This document shows positions 12,824 through 26,700 of a DNA stretch of 64,000 nucleotides, one piece after another (the first letter of the stretch is position 1; each line of letters starts with the position of its first letter). A model generated the notes under the pieces. That model saw only the letters and a list, made by a program, of their open reading frames with translations, did no database searches and had not been told where the DNA came from. Source of the DNA: Dipetalonema caudispina (taxonomy: Eukaryota > Nematoda > Chromadorea > Rhabditida > Onchocercidae); the NCBI GenBank assembly GCA_013365325.1, contig JABVXV010000226.1:42018-106017 (forward strand), read 5' to 3'. Position numbers and translations under genes: made by a program.

Positions 12824-15567
12824 TTTATTATATGGTAATTCAATATGAAATGCAGAAATTAATCAACAACATGTAAAAAAGAAAAGATAAAATAAAGCAA
12901 TGCATAATATTATTTATTTAGCTTACTACTTGATTTGATTTATTACTCCTTAAAATATAAATTAATGTTTATTTCAATCTTTTTTATTTAAATTTAAATT
13001 ATATAATTTTATTTAGTCATTTTGTTTAAGCTTTCTCTTTTCTTTTTCCTTTTCCTTCTCCCATCCTCTCTCTCTCTCTTTGAATAATTACTATAATTAA
13101 ACAAACACTGAAAATGTAGGAAAATAAAAAAAAAAAAATGATGTTACGAAAAAATAATATATGAAAAATTATGTATATTAAAAAAAATTAAGTCAAAAAT
13201 TTCAAATTATAAAATTACATTGTATTATATTAAGTTAATAATTATGGCAATAATACATGTGATAAAATTAAATTTAATAGAATTTTTTTTTTTTCAAAAA
13301 AAAAAAGGGAAATTTGAAAATGATGTAAGTAGCCTATTGATGTATACAAATGTATTATATAACCAGCATGTATTGGATAATGAATGAATTAAGAAACAAT
13401 CAATGAATTCAATAATCGGATTATCAACTGAGAAGATGGATCCGTTTCTAATAGACAAACCGGTTTACGCTTTTCAGTGATTCATTTCAATATTGCACCT
13501 CTTTTCTTCATTACCATTCTTACTATTTCCGTTTTTCTTGCACTCATTCTTTTATCATTTTCTTGTCAATTGGCTTAAATGATTATGACACTATAACAGT
13601 TCACGAACTGATAACACTTTTTAAACTTATCACTCAAAACCATCTTAAAATGCTACTATATCATAGTTTTATACTGCAACAATTTGCACAACTTGAAACT
13701 TTACCAATTCATTCGTTAATTTTTACGCAACTCAAAATTTTCCAGCAAATTGTATAGATATCATTAAACAATAATTACAGTTTTATCTTATCAGTTTCTT
13801 AAATTTATTCGTTATTCTTGAATATAATTTTAAAAGTATCGACGAATTTTTTCGATGAATTAAAGTAGAAAAAACGATAACCAATAGTTTGTATTTTAAT
13901 TACACAATTAACACAAACATGCAATTCGAAATCATTGAAATTGGAAATGAAAAGATTAAATAAGAGAGGGTTCAAATTTCACCAAACAAGTTCTTTCACT
14001 TTATGGTAATAAATTTATACTATTACTGAAACAAATTGTAATAAACAAACAAAAACAATCATATTTTGTGAAATGCAATGATTGGGGATTAAATTAAACT
14101 TTTGTAATTGATATTCTTTTTTCAAAAAATTTATATTAAACTCAAGGAAAAAATTCATTTGAAATCAAAATATCACCGCTTACTTACAAGGAAAAAATGC
14201 AAAATAATTCATGGAAATAATTTCGTAATTTTGATTTTTTTTCAAATTTCATAAATTTAATTATTGTACTTAAAAAAAAAATTATTCAATTAGTTAATAA
14301 GAAACATTCTCAAGAAGATTTATTTATTTGTTTGATAACTTACATCAGCAGATAGGTATTTCTTATAGAAAACATCATAAATAATGTGTTAATCATTGGA
14401 CACAAACTTCTTGTATGCAAAGATTTTGACATAATTATCAAGAGTGGCAAATTTCATGAATTTTACTTTACCTGATGAATAATTTAAAAAAAAAAAAAAA
14501 AGGTATTAATGAGGAAAAGAAAAACAACATTTATGATTTCATTTTTCTTATGAAATGAAATGGACAACAGTGGCTGATAATGGAAACTTCTATAAATAAC
14601 ATAAAAAATAACGAAAGAAGGAAGGGAGGGGAAGAGAGAAAATGGAGAGGGAGAGAGAGACAGAAAGAATAAATAGTATATGGAGTTATTTAAAATAAGA
14701 AATTGGAAATGTTAAATGAAAATAACGAAATTAACGATCTTACAGTATCTAGTTGACTTAATTTTTAGAATTATCAAGAAAAAATAACGAAATGATAATT
14801 CGAAATCAGTATTTATGCTCTTGAAAAAAAAGAAAAATTTTGTTGACAAAATTTCTTGGTTTTTAAATTAAGATTTTTTCGAAATAAATTTTTTCAGCCA
14901 CTTTTTTTCGAAATTAATATTAATTAAAAAGGAAAAGCTCTTAATTTTTAATTTCAATTTACAAAAGTTTACGATGTACAACTCCATTAAACCGGAATGA
15001 TTACAATTAAATGAGATGAGAAGAGCGGTGATGAAACAGTGTAGATATTGAGGATATGAGGAGCAGAGGAAGAAGGCAAGAATGGACAAGGGATGGACAA
15101 GGAGTGGACAGAAGGAAAGAAGAATTAATTCATTGAATTATAAATTATTGTGGGGATATCAGACTAAAATAGATGTTGTAACCATTCGCTATTACTCAGT
15201 TTCAAAATCTTACATTTGCTTTTTATTCCTTTAAATCAATTAATTTTGTTTAGTCTATATATTTATTTACTTTACTATAAATTACTGATACCACTATTAC
15301 CATTATAAAGTTCGTCCTTTCCGTTCATTTCAATTTTTCTACAAAAAAAAAAAAAGTGATCGATCATGATTGGAAATAAAACAAAAAAAAAAAAAACAAG
15401 TCTTCCATCATTTTCTTGGATGGATGAAGATATGAAGAAGAACTGTTGGAATTTCGAAGGAGGAAAAATTTCTAATTTGCACTCATTTTTTGAAATTTCA
15501 AAACAATTTATTTCTATTTATTCATTTGTACAGATGTATAACAGAAAACGATGGATTATCTTCTTCC

Positions 15568-15603
<36 letters not shown>

Positions 15604-15885
15604 GTATTTTAAAATATTACGACTTTTTTTTCTGTCTATTAAAGACGAAATGTAAGCACTTTCTTTTTTCTTTTTTTTTTTATGGAAAACGAAATTTTAT
15701 GTCTTTTTCTTTGATTACATCCGTCATTTTCAACTTTTTATATCTTATAAATCACCGTTAGATACAATTAATTAATTGAACGTATGTTATGATAATTAGT
15801 AATCATAGCAATAAATGATACTGAAATTTTCACTGATGAATTGTTACAGGAATAGTTTCAGTTTTATCATTCACTTTACCGATGA
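12456..15885. other. Intergenic region, no gene seen
   Basis: About 3.4 kb between the START gene and the GPCR 3' end. It contains a CT-rich microsatellite at about 12791-12826, a GA-rich patch at about 14605-14665, and poly(T) at 15571-15601. The minus-strand frame 12531-12722 and plus-strand frame 13563-13757 have no splice or family support. Confidence 0.5.
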
Positions 15886-18800
15886 TCACCCTCGACTGTT
15901 GGGGGAGTATCGTTGAAATTTTTGATTCTGAAATGACGTCGTACTGAAAAGTGATGATTTCTGAGTAACTGAACGATTCAGATTGTTAATATGACGCAAA
16001 TATTTCTTCTGCTGACAAGTGCATTTCCGATACCAAATTTGTACGGTGGAAAAAAGCTTTCGCCTAAAATGCAATGAAAAATTACTGCAAATTTCTTCCA
16101 TTTATCTCTTTCTCTCTCTCTTTCGTTTCCTTTCCTTCCTTCTCCCTACCTTTCTCTTTCTCTAAGATAAATAAAATAATATAATGACAAATAAAAGGTG
16201 TAATTATGGTTAATCGGTGATTCTTTAAACCTAAAAATTATTGATTTTTTGTTTTTTACTACTTAGGATCTCATAATAAAACTGAAAAGTTAAAATTAAA
16301 ATGATTTCAAATTTATGAATTTTTTCCAACTTAAGAATTTAATATAATAATTTAATTGCAAAAAAAAAAAAAAAAAAAAAAGAAAAAGAAAAAAAAGGAA
16401 AAAGCAAAAGATACTACAATTATAACTTACCTGAAAGTAGCACTCGTTAAGCAGAATAATACAACATTCAACATTTTCCCGGTAAGTACCAAAGAATTAG
16501 TAAGACAGGATATTTTAGCAAATGCTTCCGTTTTTGCATCACTAATCATTTTCTCATAAAGGAATAATATTGCAGATGGTAATTGTGTTACAGTAAAACA
16601 TGTTACTATCGCTGCAATTGTTACTGTCATTTTTCGTTCTTGCTCACAAAAATTGCCTGATGCTGGTCCAAGAGATACTTCTTCACTTTTGGCCTATAAA
16701 TGTTGATATCATAAAGTGATCCAACAGAAAATGTCCCTTTAGTTTTGGCCAACAGATATTGTTATCATAAATTGTTGTGTTAAAAAGAAAAGAAGAAAAA
16801 GTAAATGAAAATTTAATGTTAAACATAAAATCTATCTTAAATTTTTACCGTAATCAGATGATAACGGGCAGGATTGAAATGGAACGAAATTAAGTGATTT
16901 CAACTACTGATCTTTATCATTAGTGTTAATGTAAGTTATCGTATGGCCTTGAAATTTTCGATTAACTGTAAAAAAAAAAGAAGAAAAAAATCGCTTTTCA
17001 GGAAATGAATGCGCTCAGTTGTGCTACTATCGGATGAAATAATTATGGTAATCATTTGCCAAATTTCAGAATTTTTCTGTTTACAACTTTAGTAGCTTAC
17101 AATTCCTTTTCTGCAACAGTTAAATTTGAATTAATTAAATATTTTGTCAGCTCATCTCTTAAAGTTCATTTGAGTTTCGAAGAATGTAAGAAGATTTCCG
17201 TTAGAAATGAAATCACAGAAATTCCGAATCTTTTCTATTGCTAAATTCGAAATTTTTAAAATTACTTTTACTCAGACATATTAAGTGTATTTCGAAAATT
17301 TACATTAATTTAAATTTAATTGACCTTTAAAATCCTTTTTTTAGAATTTCTTTTTTTCTTCGATAAAATTTTGAACTTAAATTTGTTAACAATATCAAAC
17401 ATTGATCTTTTTTCTTCTGTACTAAAATTCATCATAAAAATAAATTAAATAAATACAAATGCATTCATTTTAAAAATTTAAATTTAATCTAAAAATTGGA
17501 ATGCAATATTTAGGAAATAATTACAAGTAATACCTGTTGAGTTCTCATTTGTAGCAAACGAATTAGGTACACATTAAGAAAAGCAACAATAAATACAGGA
17601 ATGATAACGCCAATAAAAGCATTTGCAATAACACTTGTATTAATGTAAAAAGTAAATCGGCTAGTTGGTTGATGATATGTTACTAAACCGAATTCAGTCC
17701 AATTCCAGGTTGCCGGTAAACATTTCACATATACTTGGGTCATGTTGCATACCCATAGAACAGCACAATGATAGGAAAAATGATGATAGCTATAAACTGT
17801 TCATTTATTTTATCATAAAATTCAACGAAATTATATTTGACTATTCAGCTTACAGTATCATTTACTCTTTTTATGTATCGGATATAACCATACGTGAATC
17901 TCTCCGTGTACTTCATCAATCATTATTATTAAAACGGACAATGATTTGGAATATCTGATCCTTAAATGATCAATAAAGTTTGCTAATCTATCCTACATTA
18001 CAATAAAATATCCAATAGGGATACTATAAGTGATTCTTATGTCATACAGTAATGAATAAAGTAAATTACCCAGTTAATATTAATGTAAGTACAAGTATCA
18101 CAGCTACGATAATGATTGATTCCAGTGCCTGTAAGAAGAGAGCCTGTAAGAAAGCATAAAAATGATAGATTACAACAAAGTTTACTAATTGAAAACATCA
18201 TTAATTGCTTTAGTACCGTATCGTATTATTTCATCGGTTAAATTGGTTAAATGGTTTTTATGTAACAGTAATTTTTTGTTTTTCTTTCTTATTCATAGAA
18301 ATTTAAATTAGAATTAATATCAAAATCTCCCACGTATTCAAACATTATTGACGAAATTTTTTTGAAATTGTTAAAACTACTCACATGATATTGTTTTAAT
18401 GATCTGAATGGAAATTTAATTATCAGTAATCGTTCAGCTGATACTGCAAGTACAATCCTGAAAGTAAGGAATAGAAATGGAATGGAAAACTTGAAATGAA
18501 ATTAGACGAATTAAGAAAATTAATATCTTAATTACGATTTTGTTCCAGATTTCATAAATATAATTCAAAGTCTAAAATATGAAGAGTAATTTATTGATAT
18601 TTTAAATAAGAATCATCAAATGGAAAAAAAAAATCAACGTCTTAATTTTCTTCCACATGTCCCAAATTTCATACAAATTTTGGGATCTGAGATATAATTT
18701 GATAATTATCAAACCATATAGCAGCACAGGAAAACCAATTTGCTAATGCTGCAAAATGTGTTTTTGTATGCGCATAAATTATGCGAAATGTTGTGCTTTC

Positions 18801-21800
18801 ATAAAATCGTTGTAGTGCTGATAAGCCTGAGGGTAGCATAAAGATGAATACAGCTATATCAGCGAATGCTAATGCCGCCAATAGATGATTGGCTCTAAAT
18901 TAATTAATGATAAGAGTGATAAGTGAGTGACAAATGGTAAGTGAACGAATAAAGTTGTGTAATTTTTAATCAACTATATGTATTTAAGAAGTTATTGATG
19001 TGATTTGAATAGTTGATATTATGCACAATATTGATAATTTATTTAAGAATTATTTATCTTTATTTTTGCATCGTTTTTTTTTTTCATCCTCATCTCAGAA
19101 TCCTCTTAATTTTGACTGATTTAAAATTTATGAAAACCAAAAATTGTTGAAATGAAGAATTTAATTTACCGATTTCGCATACTTTGATTGAGTAGCACTG
19201 ATAAAGTTAATGTATTGCCAATAATTGTTATAGCAAATTGGATTGGAAATGCTGTCTGAAATGTCATCAACGATATTAACAATTTAAAGCTATTAAGCAA
19301 TAATGTTTTTTTTTTTTTTTTTTTTTTTTTGCAAATAATTAAGGATATCTCTTTTTAAATTAATAATATTCATATAAAAAAAGGAAATTTTTTTTATTTT
19401 TTCATTACTTGGCAAGATTTTTTCATCTTTCTATTTTTCAACAATTATTATAAATATTTGATTAAATGAGTTTTGATTAGATGCAAGTTTTGGAATCAAA
19501 ATTAGTTTGAAATAAAATTTTGGATTAAAATTGCAGAAATTTAGTTACCGAATAAATTAATTTCCTCAAGAGTATTTGGTCTAATTTAGAAATGAAATTC
19601 CAATTTTGTTCACTAATTTAGTACAAAATTTTGTTTGTTGCCGTATTATTTGAAAAACAAAATGAAACATTAAAAATACATTAATTTGGTAAAAGTAAAT
19701 TTTCACATTGAAAATTTATAAAATGAAAATGTCAGCCGCTGTAAAGCCCAGGAAGCCGACTATTGTACACTATTAAATAAAATTGTAGAAATACACTATT
19801 GAAAATACAATGCATGAAATTTTGCTAAATTAATGAGATTGAAAAAGTTGACTTCTTAGGGCTAACAGCTGCTTAAAATATTTTGTTTGTTAAAATTTGG
19901 TCAGTTTTTCATCTAACTTTCACCAATGTATTTACATATTTAACGTTCTAATTCTAACTTTTCAAATTACAAATATCCGTATGAATTAAATTTCAAACTC
20001 TTTCTATTTCAAATTACATTCTGTTTTATATTTAATAAGTTTTATAAACACGTAATTAAATAATTTTAGCATGCATGCGTGTAAAAAATATGATAATGTT
20101 CATTTCTTGCAAAACTGTCAACTTTTTTTTCGTATTTAAAAATAAGTTTGAAATATTTTGGAAATTTTTTCAATTAAAGTGAACAAATGTTGAAATATCA
20201 ATATATAAGTGTTGGAATACTTTTGATTCACAAAATTTTTGTTTTTTTTTTTATTTTAGTTTCAAACTATCATGTCTCACATACTTTCTTGATTGAAAAT
20301 AAAGGCCATTAATCTTTCGCTTTACTTCTTTTTTTTATTTTTTTTTTCCTTTTTTTCCTTCTTTTTGTTTTCATTTCTAATCATAAGATAGACTTTAATT
20401 GTTCACGAATCAAACTAATCGTTAAAAAATGGATGCATATTTTAGTAATGTCTCTAGGGTTTTACTAACTGTTTAAAATTGCCTTCAATGGTTCCTCTTT
20501 TTTTTTTTTTTTTTTTCGCAGTTGCGAAATTTAAACATTACTTTTTGAAATTTAAAGAAAAAACTAGTGAAAAAACTAAAAAATATTTGTAATTAATAAT
20601 TCTTCATTTTTGATGAGTAATTGTTGTGTGCCAAGCATTTGTTATGAATTTAATATGGGAAGAATTGAACGAATAAATTAGTTGTAAATCCTCTTTTCAT
20701 TTTTATCATTTTATAAATTCCTTTTCATTTGCACTGTTTTTTGCTTATTCAATATTCAAAATTCGTTTTTCACCCTGTTTCGAAATAATCAATCATATTT
20801 TTCAAAATATTGCATGTAATTTTCCATTTTCAACTTGGAAATATTTCGCACTTTTCACTTCTGAAATTTTTTTTTTTTTAGAATTAACAAAGATTAAAAT
20901 TATTTGCAGTAAGCATGAATAAATTTTACAACAAAAATTTTCATAAGAAAAAGCAAATAAAACATAATTTGTTGTAAGCCTTCGAAAATATTGTTCAATG
21001 ATTAGATCACAAATATAAGATGAATATTTTAGTATTATGTAAATAAATTCAAATAACATGCTATTAATTGATGCTAATTTCATCAAAATCTAACAATATT
21101 ATGACCAAAATTTATGAATAAAAAAAAAAACCAAAAAAGAACCTCCGTATGTTTTATTCAAATTTGCGGAATTTTTTTCTTTTTTTTTTCAAAAATTTTA
21201 ACAAATATTTGACAAAAATGTTGGCAAGAAATAAAAATAAGATGGAAATTTTTCATTGAGTGTAAAATATGAATCATTGAACAATGCCTTCGCAAAATTG
21301 CAAATACAAACTAATTTATTGTAATTACTTACTGTTAACCTAATAATGGTAATGTAAGCCGTGTACTGTTGTTTCGTTGAGATTATATGGTCAAACGTAT
21401 TAAATATTTTAACATTTTAAATAAACATATTAAACGTATAAAATGTATTAAGCGTAATAATTCTACGTGTAATTTTGACGAACGTCCAAATGTATCACTT
21501 TAATGTTAATTCGTAAACATTTAATATTAATTTACTTATATCATATTTGCAAAATATAATAAATGCTAGAAGCAAATCTTGTGTAAATTTTATCCATTAA
21601 ATTTTTAAATGATAAATTTGATTCATTTATAAATTTAGGATACATAATTTTAAAATTATTCATATCTTATTTATTTCTAAATTAATTGTAAAAATTTGGC
21701 TATATTTTGACATTTTAATTTATTACAATAATGATTTTTCAAGTTTTTGTTAATTCTAAAATTTATAAAAATAATAAATCAATTGGAAATTTCTAATTAT

Positions 21801-23788
21801 CATTGCTAATGTTAAGATATTATTTAGAAACTTATTGAAAAAGAGATATTATAGATATAAATAATTGATGTTTACATAAATGTTAACCGAATTTAGTTTG
21901 TTTTTTAATGTAATGTTAAAAAACTTCAAGAAATAATTGAATGTGTCTGTTCGTTATCGCATGAACAATTTCAATTTTTACATTTAACTTTACTATATAA
22001 TATTAATGTAATATGTTTTTATCTATACTTCTGACGTAAGCGTCCTATATTGTCGACAACGATACGGAAAGTATTACGTTTCCGTTTTCGTTACTGATGT
22101 AAACATCGTATATTGTTAGCAACGATGCCCTAAATGATTTGATAGCAATAAGAAGTTTCTGCTAAAATCTGAGTAATCTTAGCATGTAATTAAGTTTGCA
22201 TAAAATAATGCGAAATTTTAATTCCAGTTTTTGCTTTTGCTTCTTCCTCTTTTTAAGTTGATTGATAATTAAAATATAGATATGTAATTTTAAAGGAAGA
22301 AAAAATTTCACTAAATTAATTTCATGAAATAATAAATCCGTCTTTTAATAACTCTTTTTCTAGTAATTTAATTCTCTCTTTTTCCAATTAATAAAAAGAA
22401 AAGTATTTTTAAATGACAAAATGAAAACGAATTCATAGATAGGACAACTTTTGAAAAATGAAATTTATTAGAAATGCATGATATAATCATTGCTATATGA
22501 TACGCTCAAAAAATCTTTTCTTTTTCCAAAGAATGAAATGATAATTTCTACTTTTTCGCTTTTAGGAAGTATAAAATCTTTCTTTTTGTTGTAAAAAAAG
22601 AAATGTGTATCAAATATTTATGAGAAGTAAATCAAATTTGCTTGAAATGAGAATCATTTTTGTCTTACTTTTTAAAATCTAACAATTTAAACCTACGCAA
22701 AGGTATGAAATAAGGGTAACAAAAATTAAAAGCTTAAACAATGCTAAACAAATGTAACGGACGTGTAAAGTTTCTACAAAAACTAAAAATTTGTTTGGAA
22801 CAATTGAAGTTGATTTCAAAATTTGAGCATAAGTTTTGGACAAAATAAATGATTCAATATTTTAATGCATTTTACTTTCACCGTTTTTTTGATTTCCAAT
22901 ATTTGAAAAACTTTAAATATTTGAAATTTTTAGATTCGAATAATTTTTCCTATATTTTCACTTACTTCCCTACTCAAAGAGTCAGAAAAACTAATTTCAT
23001 ATTGTCATAGAAAAGTTTTTTATACCACCTCGACATCATTTATTTGACTAAGAAAGTGTAAAATTTCCAAGCTAATGATTAGTAAATAAATGTGTCCAGC
23101 TATCCTGTTAGGCAGTCTAAAATATAGTAAAATTGTCAATGATTAAATTCCCAAAATCACACCATGGGAAGCTTTTAATTTCAATGTAAAAATAAAAAGT
23201 TATTCACGCTTTAAAGAAGAAAAGTGGGAAAAAAGATGGGAAAAAGAAGAAAAAATTCTGAAATAAATAAATTCTGGCAATTTAGAAAGTGAATTTATTA
23301 GCAAAAGAAAAAATTACGAAATTTCCATAAATTAAAATTTTGCAAAATAATTCAGTCCTTTCTTTCATATATGATTACTATTAATTGCAAGAAAATTTCG
23401 ATGCATAGACTAAAGATACTAATGATTAATGAAGCCAGCAAATAATTTTGATGTTAATAGTATATCGTATTAAAATATATTATAAGGCAAGAAATAATTT
23501 TATAAAACTGTTAAAATATTCATTCAATGAAATTTAAAATAAATTCTGAAGTATTAAATAAGACTAATAAGAAAACAAAATACTTTTCATTAAATATTTC
23601 AAATATACTATTTCTTTACTTGTAGAATGACTATATAATAATATTTAATAATAGATAAGTTTCTTTCTTGCAAAAAAGAAGAATAAAAACTTAATTGTTA
23701 ATAAATTATGATAACAAACCTGATAAAACAAATCATCGGTGGGTGCATTAAGATGTAAATTCCTTAAACATTTCATTGAATATTTCAT
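15886..23788 (-). CDS. Rhodopsin-class GPCR, likely neuropeptide receptor
   Basis: Predicted 392-aa seven-helix receptor of the plasma membrane, probably for an FMRFamide-like or related peptide; the ligand is inferred only. Exons in coding order: 23720-23788, 19170-19255, 18715-18894, 18385-18457, 18070-18143, 17534-17789, 16431-16693, 15886-16063; phases agree and the sum is 1179 nt. Only about 23 residues precede helix 1, which has the GN pair (IIGNTLTLS, residues ~24-46). Helix 2 has LAFAD (~54-75). Helix 3 (~103-123) ends AERLL in place of DRY. A Cys at the helix 3 start (WFSC) and one in loop 2 (YVKC) can form the usual disulfide. Helix 6 (~264-293) has TQLPS in place of CWxP, and helix 7 lacks NPxxY (LNVVLF). 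The first exon is joined across a 4.46-kb intron on phase alone. Exon 5 has two in-frame acceptors. Confidence 0.75.
18129..18143 (-). other. Optional 15-nt exon extension (tandem acceptors)
   Basis: The GPCR exon 5 has two acceptors reading TTACAG 15 nt apart. Using the upstream one adds five residues, ALFLQ, at the start of helix 4; using the downstream one removes them without changing frame. Confidence 0.5.
22031..22128. repeat. Two 35-nt elements with palindromic cores
   Basis: Copies at 22031-22065 and 22094-22128 are identical at 27 of 35 positions by my count, 63 nt apart. Each begins with a perfect 4-bp hairpin: GACG-TAAG-CGTC in the first and GATG-TAAA-CATC in the second. Each then shares TATATTGT and CAACGAT. 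They lie in the large first intron of the GPCR. Confidence 0.6.
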
Positions 23789-26700
23789 CGTTAATTAAGC
23801 GAATAAGCAAGCAACCTGGAAATTCTTTTACTAACTAAATAATAAGTAAATATAAGTTTAAAACTACTTTATCATTTCATTCAGCTCTTTTAATCAATCA
23901 CAATTACGTTGTTGATAATTTCGATGTAACTAGAACGATTAGGAAAATTTTTAGTCAGTACTAATGCAAAAAACATAAAGTGCAAAACATTGGAAAAAAA
24001 ATGATAACAAGGAAGAGAATGGGTAAGATAAAGATAAAAAAAAAATGCTATCGCTTCGATTAGAATTCATAAATTTATTCTAATTTAGTTTTCCCCCCCA
24101 CTGAATCCATGATTAGCACTTTTTTTTTACCGTATAATTTGTTTTTATTACAAATTTTTTCATTTCATTCATTTCAATTTTTTCTAATTTACATTTTTTT
24201 ATTTGATTGAAATTTTTGATGTCCATTTTTCGTACCTTTTTTTTTATATTTTCTAATAATTCTGATCAAGAATTTTAGAATATTGAAAAAATTGGAACAG
24301 AATATTTAATTTTGCCTAAAAAGAATTTGTTGAATGAATAATTTTAGCCGAAAAAAAAGTGGAAAAAATTATAATGATAACCAAATTTTTCTTTTTAATG
24401 ATATTTTCGCATATTGCTAGAAATCAAACCAATTATGTAATTATGTTTTTCTTCTTCGAATTATCAACTCTTTGATGTAATTAAGCTTAAATTATACTTT
24501 AAACATTTGTTATAGACAGCAGTCGATAAAAAAGAAAAGAAAGAAGAAAACTATATGTTTTATAAAAATTGCATAGATTCGCAGTATGTAAAAAAAAATT
24601 TGACAGAAAAATCTATAAGATTAAATTTTTCAATTTAATTTAATTTTTGATTAAGATGTAAATCTTAAAATGTATTTGCATGAAACTACAATTAACCTTT
24701 GCAGCTTAATTGTGTCAAAATAAAATTGAGTTTCAGTTGGATTAAAACAATTAAAATTGGAGTAAATCGTACAATAGTAATTTATTTTGGTTGTCTTCTG
24801 TTTCATTAGTGAAAAATTTCTTTTCAAATAAAAAATTTCCGATAAATAACAGTACTAAAGACAAAATTGACGCAATTAATTAACATTACGAAATAGTGAA
24901 GAAAAAAAGTTTAAAAACGAATGAAAAAAGAGAAATTGATTAAAGAAGTAAAAGAAAAGAACTTATAACGCTTCCTAAGTGATATTTTCAAGTGTTCCAA
25001 AGAGGAAACATCGAATAGATGGATGGAAAACGGTGGAATAATTGGAATTTCCATCAAAATTTCGCATTCCTTTAAAGTCATTATCCCCTGGTGATTTGTT
25101 CAATCTTGAGCTAAAGACATGTAAAAGTGAAATTTTTACTTTTTTTTTTTGAAAATTAACTTACCATATTAAGCGTTTCTGTATTGCAACATTAAAAAAA
25201 AAAACGAAAAACTTCTTACCACATTGACAAATTTATTTTGTTATTCGAAAATGATAGAATAAAATGAGTAGTAATCTCGTAGGTTAAATTTAATTTTAAC
25301 GGTAATCGTAATATGTTATATTTATATCGCCATAAAATTTAAAAAAACAAAAAGAACAATGCATATTGTGTGGTAGGGATGTTTTGATTTCCCAATTATT
25401 TGTTTTTTCTTTTTGAAAAAAATTTTCAATTTACTCATAAATCAGAAAATTAATTAAAAAAAAAATTATATTTTGAATAACAATTATTGCAGCAAAGGGC
25501 AAAAAAATAAGCTTCAGTTAGAAATAATTGAAGATTTAAAATGATGTTTGAAAGGGATGGTTAATTAAACTGGTTGAAAATATTCAACAAATTTAATTCT
25601 TTTATATTGTAGATGAGGAAAATTGTTGAATGAAGTATGTCTGCAAGATATAATTCAACAAAAATGCTATAAAACATTTTCTGAAGAAATGAATTACTCT
25701 CAAATGGAATTTAAGGTTGGACGATTAAAGTGAAATTACATAAAATTAAATGTCATTCAACGTAACTACATGGGGTATGTTTAGTTGAACGGAATTAATT
25801 CAGTTGTAGCTATTAATGATTTGGTTACCCAAAGTACCATAAACGGATCAAGAAAATCCATTATAGTACTGGATTCAAATCCAAGAAATAGAATTCAATT
25901 TGATACCATATTCATAATACTGTTTTACAATTATATCATTCAATAAATTGTATGGAATATAAAATTAAAAATAGAAAAATTAATACATTAGGGAAGACAT
26001 TTGTGTGACAAACGATTGTATATTATATGTGATATATAAGGATGTTATTCGTTTGTTGTAAAAGTGAAAAAATTTTGAATTTTCATTTTCCAACTTTTTG
26101 TACTTCATTTACCTTATTCTTTTCTCAAATATTCTCTCAGCAACAATATGTTTAAACTTTGACCTCGAAATGATTACCTGCAAATGAGTAAAAATTTTTT
26201 TCAAGCCATATCATTTTTTTCCTTTCAAATACTATTCATTAACACTTATAAGTCTTTCATTATTTGTTTTTCTTTTTTTTTTTCAAATTTTAATTTAATA
26301 ATCTTTTAATGGATATTACACATATATAATAAATAATTTCATAGTCAAAAATTCAAAGAAAATGAAAAGCCATTGAATTGTTTAAAATGGAAGGCACTAG
26401 TCATTCGAATACGTTAGAACGTACGACAACGTTGTTGATTAATCACGTAATGAGTGATTATGACGAGATATTTGATCTAAATATTAATAATGTGCATTTG
26501 TCACATTTGTAAATAATGCTGTTTGAAATGTTTAAAACTTCAAAATTTTCGAACTTTTAGTGCATTTCTACAGCATGATATATTTTGTTGTTTGAAAAGA
26601 AAATGAAATTAAAGAAGAACAATTATGCAAAATGGAAATGAATATTTTCATCTAAGCAAAACAACAATGAATAAAATAATTCAAAAATAAAATTAGAAAT

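Noticed and set aside
15366..15761. 131-codon plus-strand frame near the GPCR 3' end
   Set aside because: Much of it is poly(T) coding for phenylalanine, and no exon structure was found.
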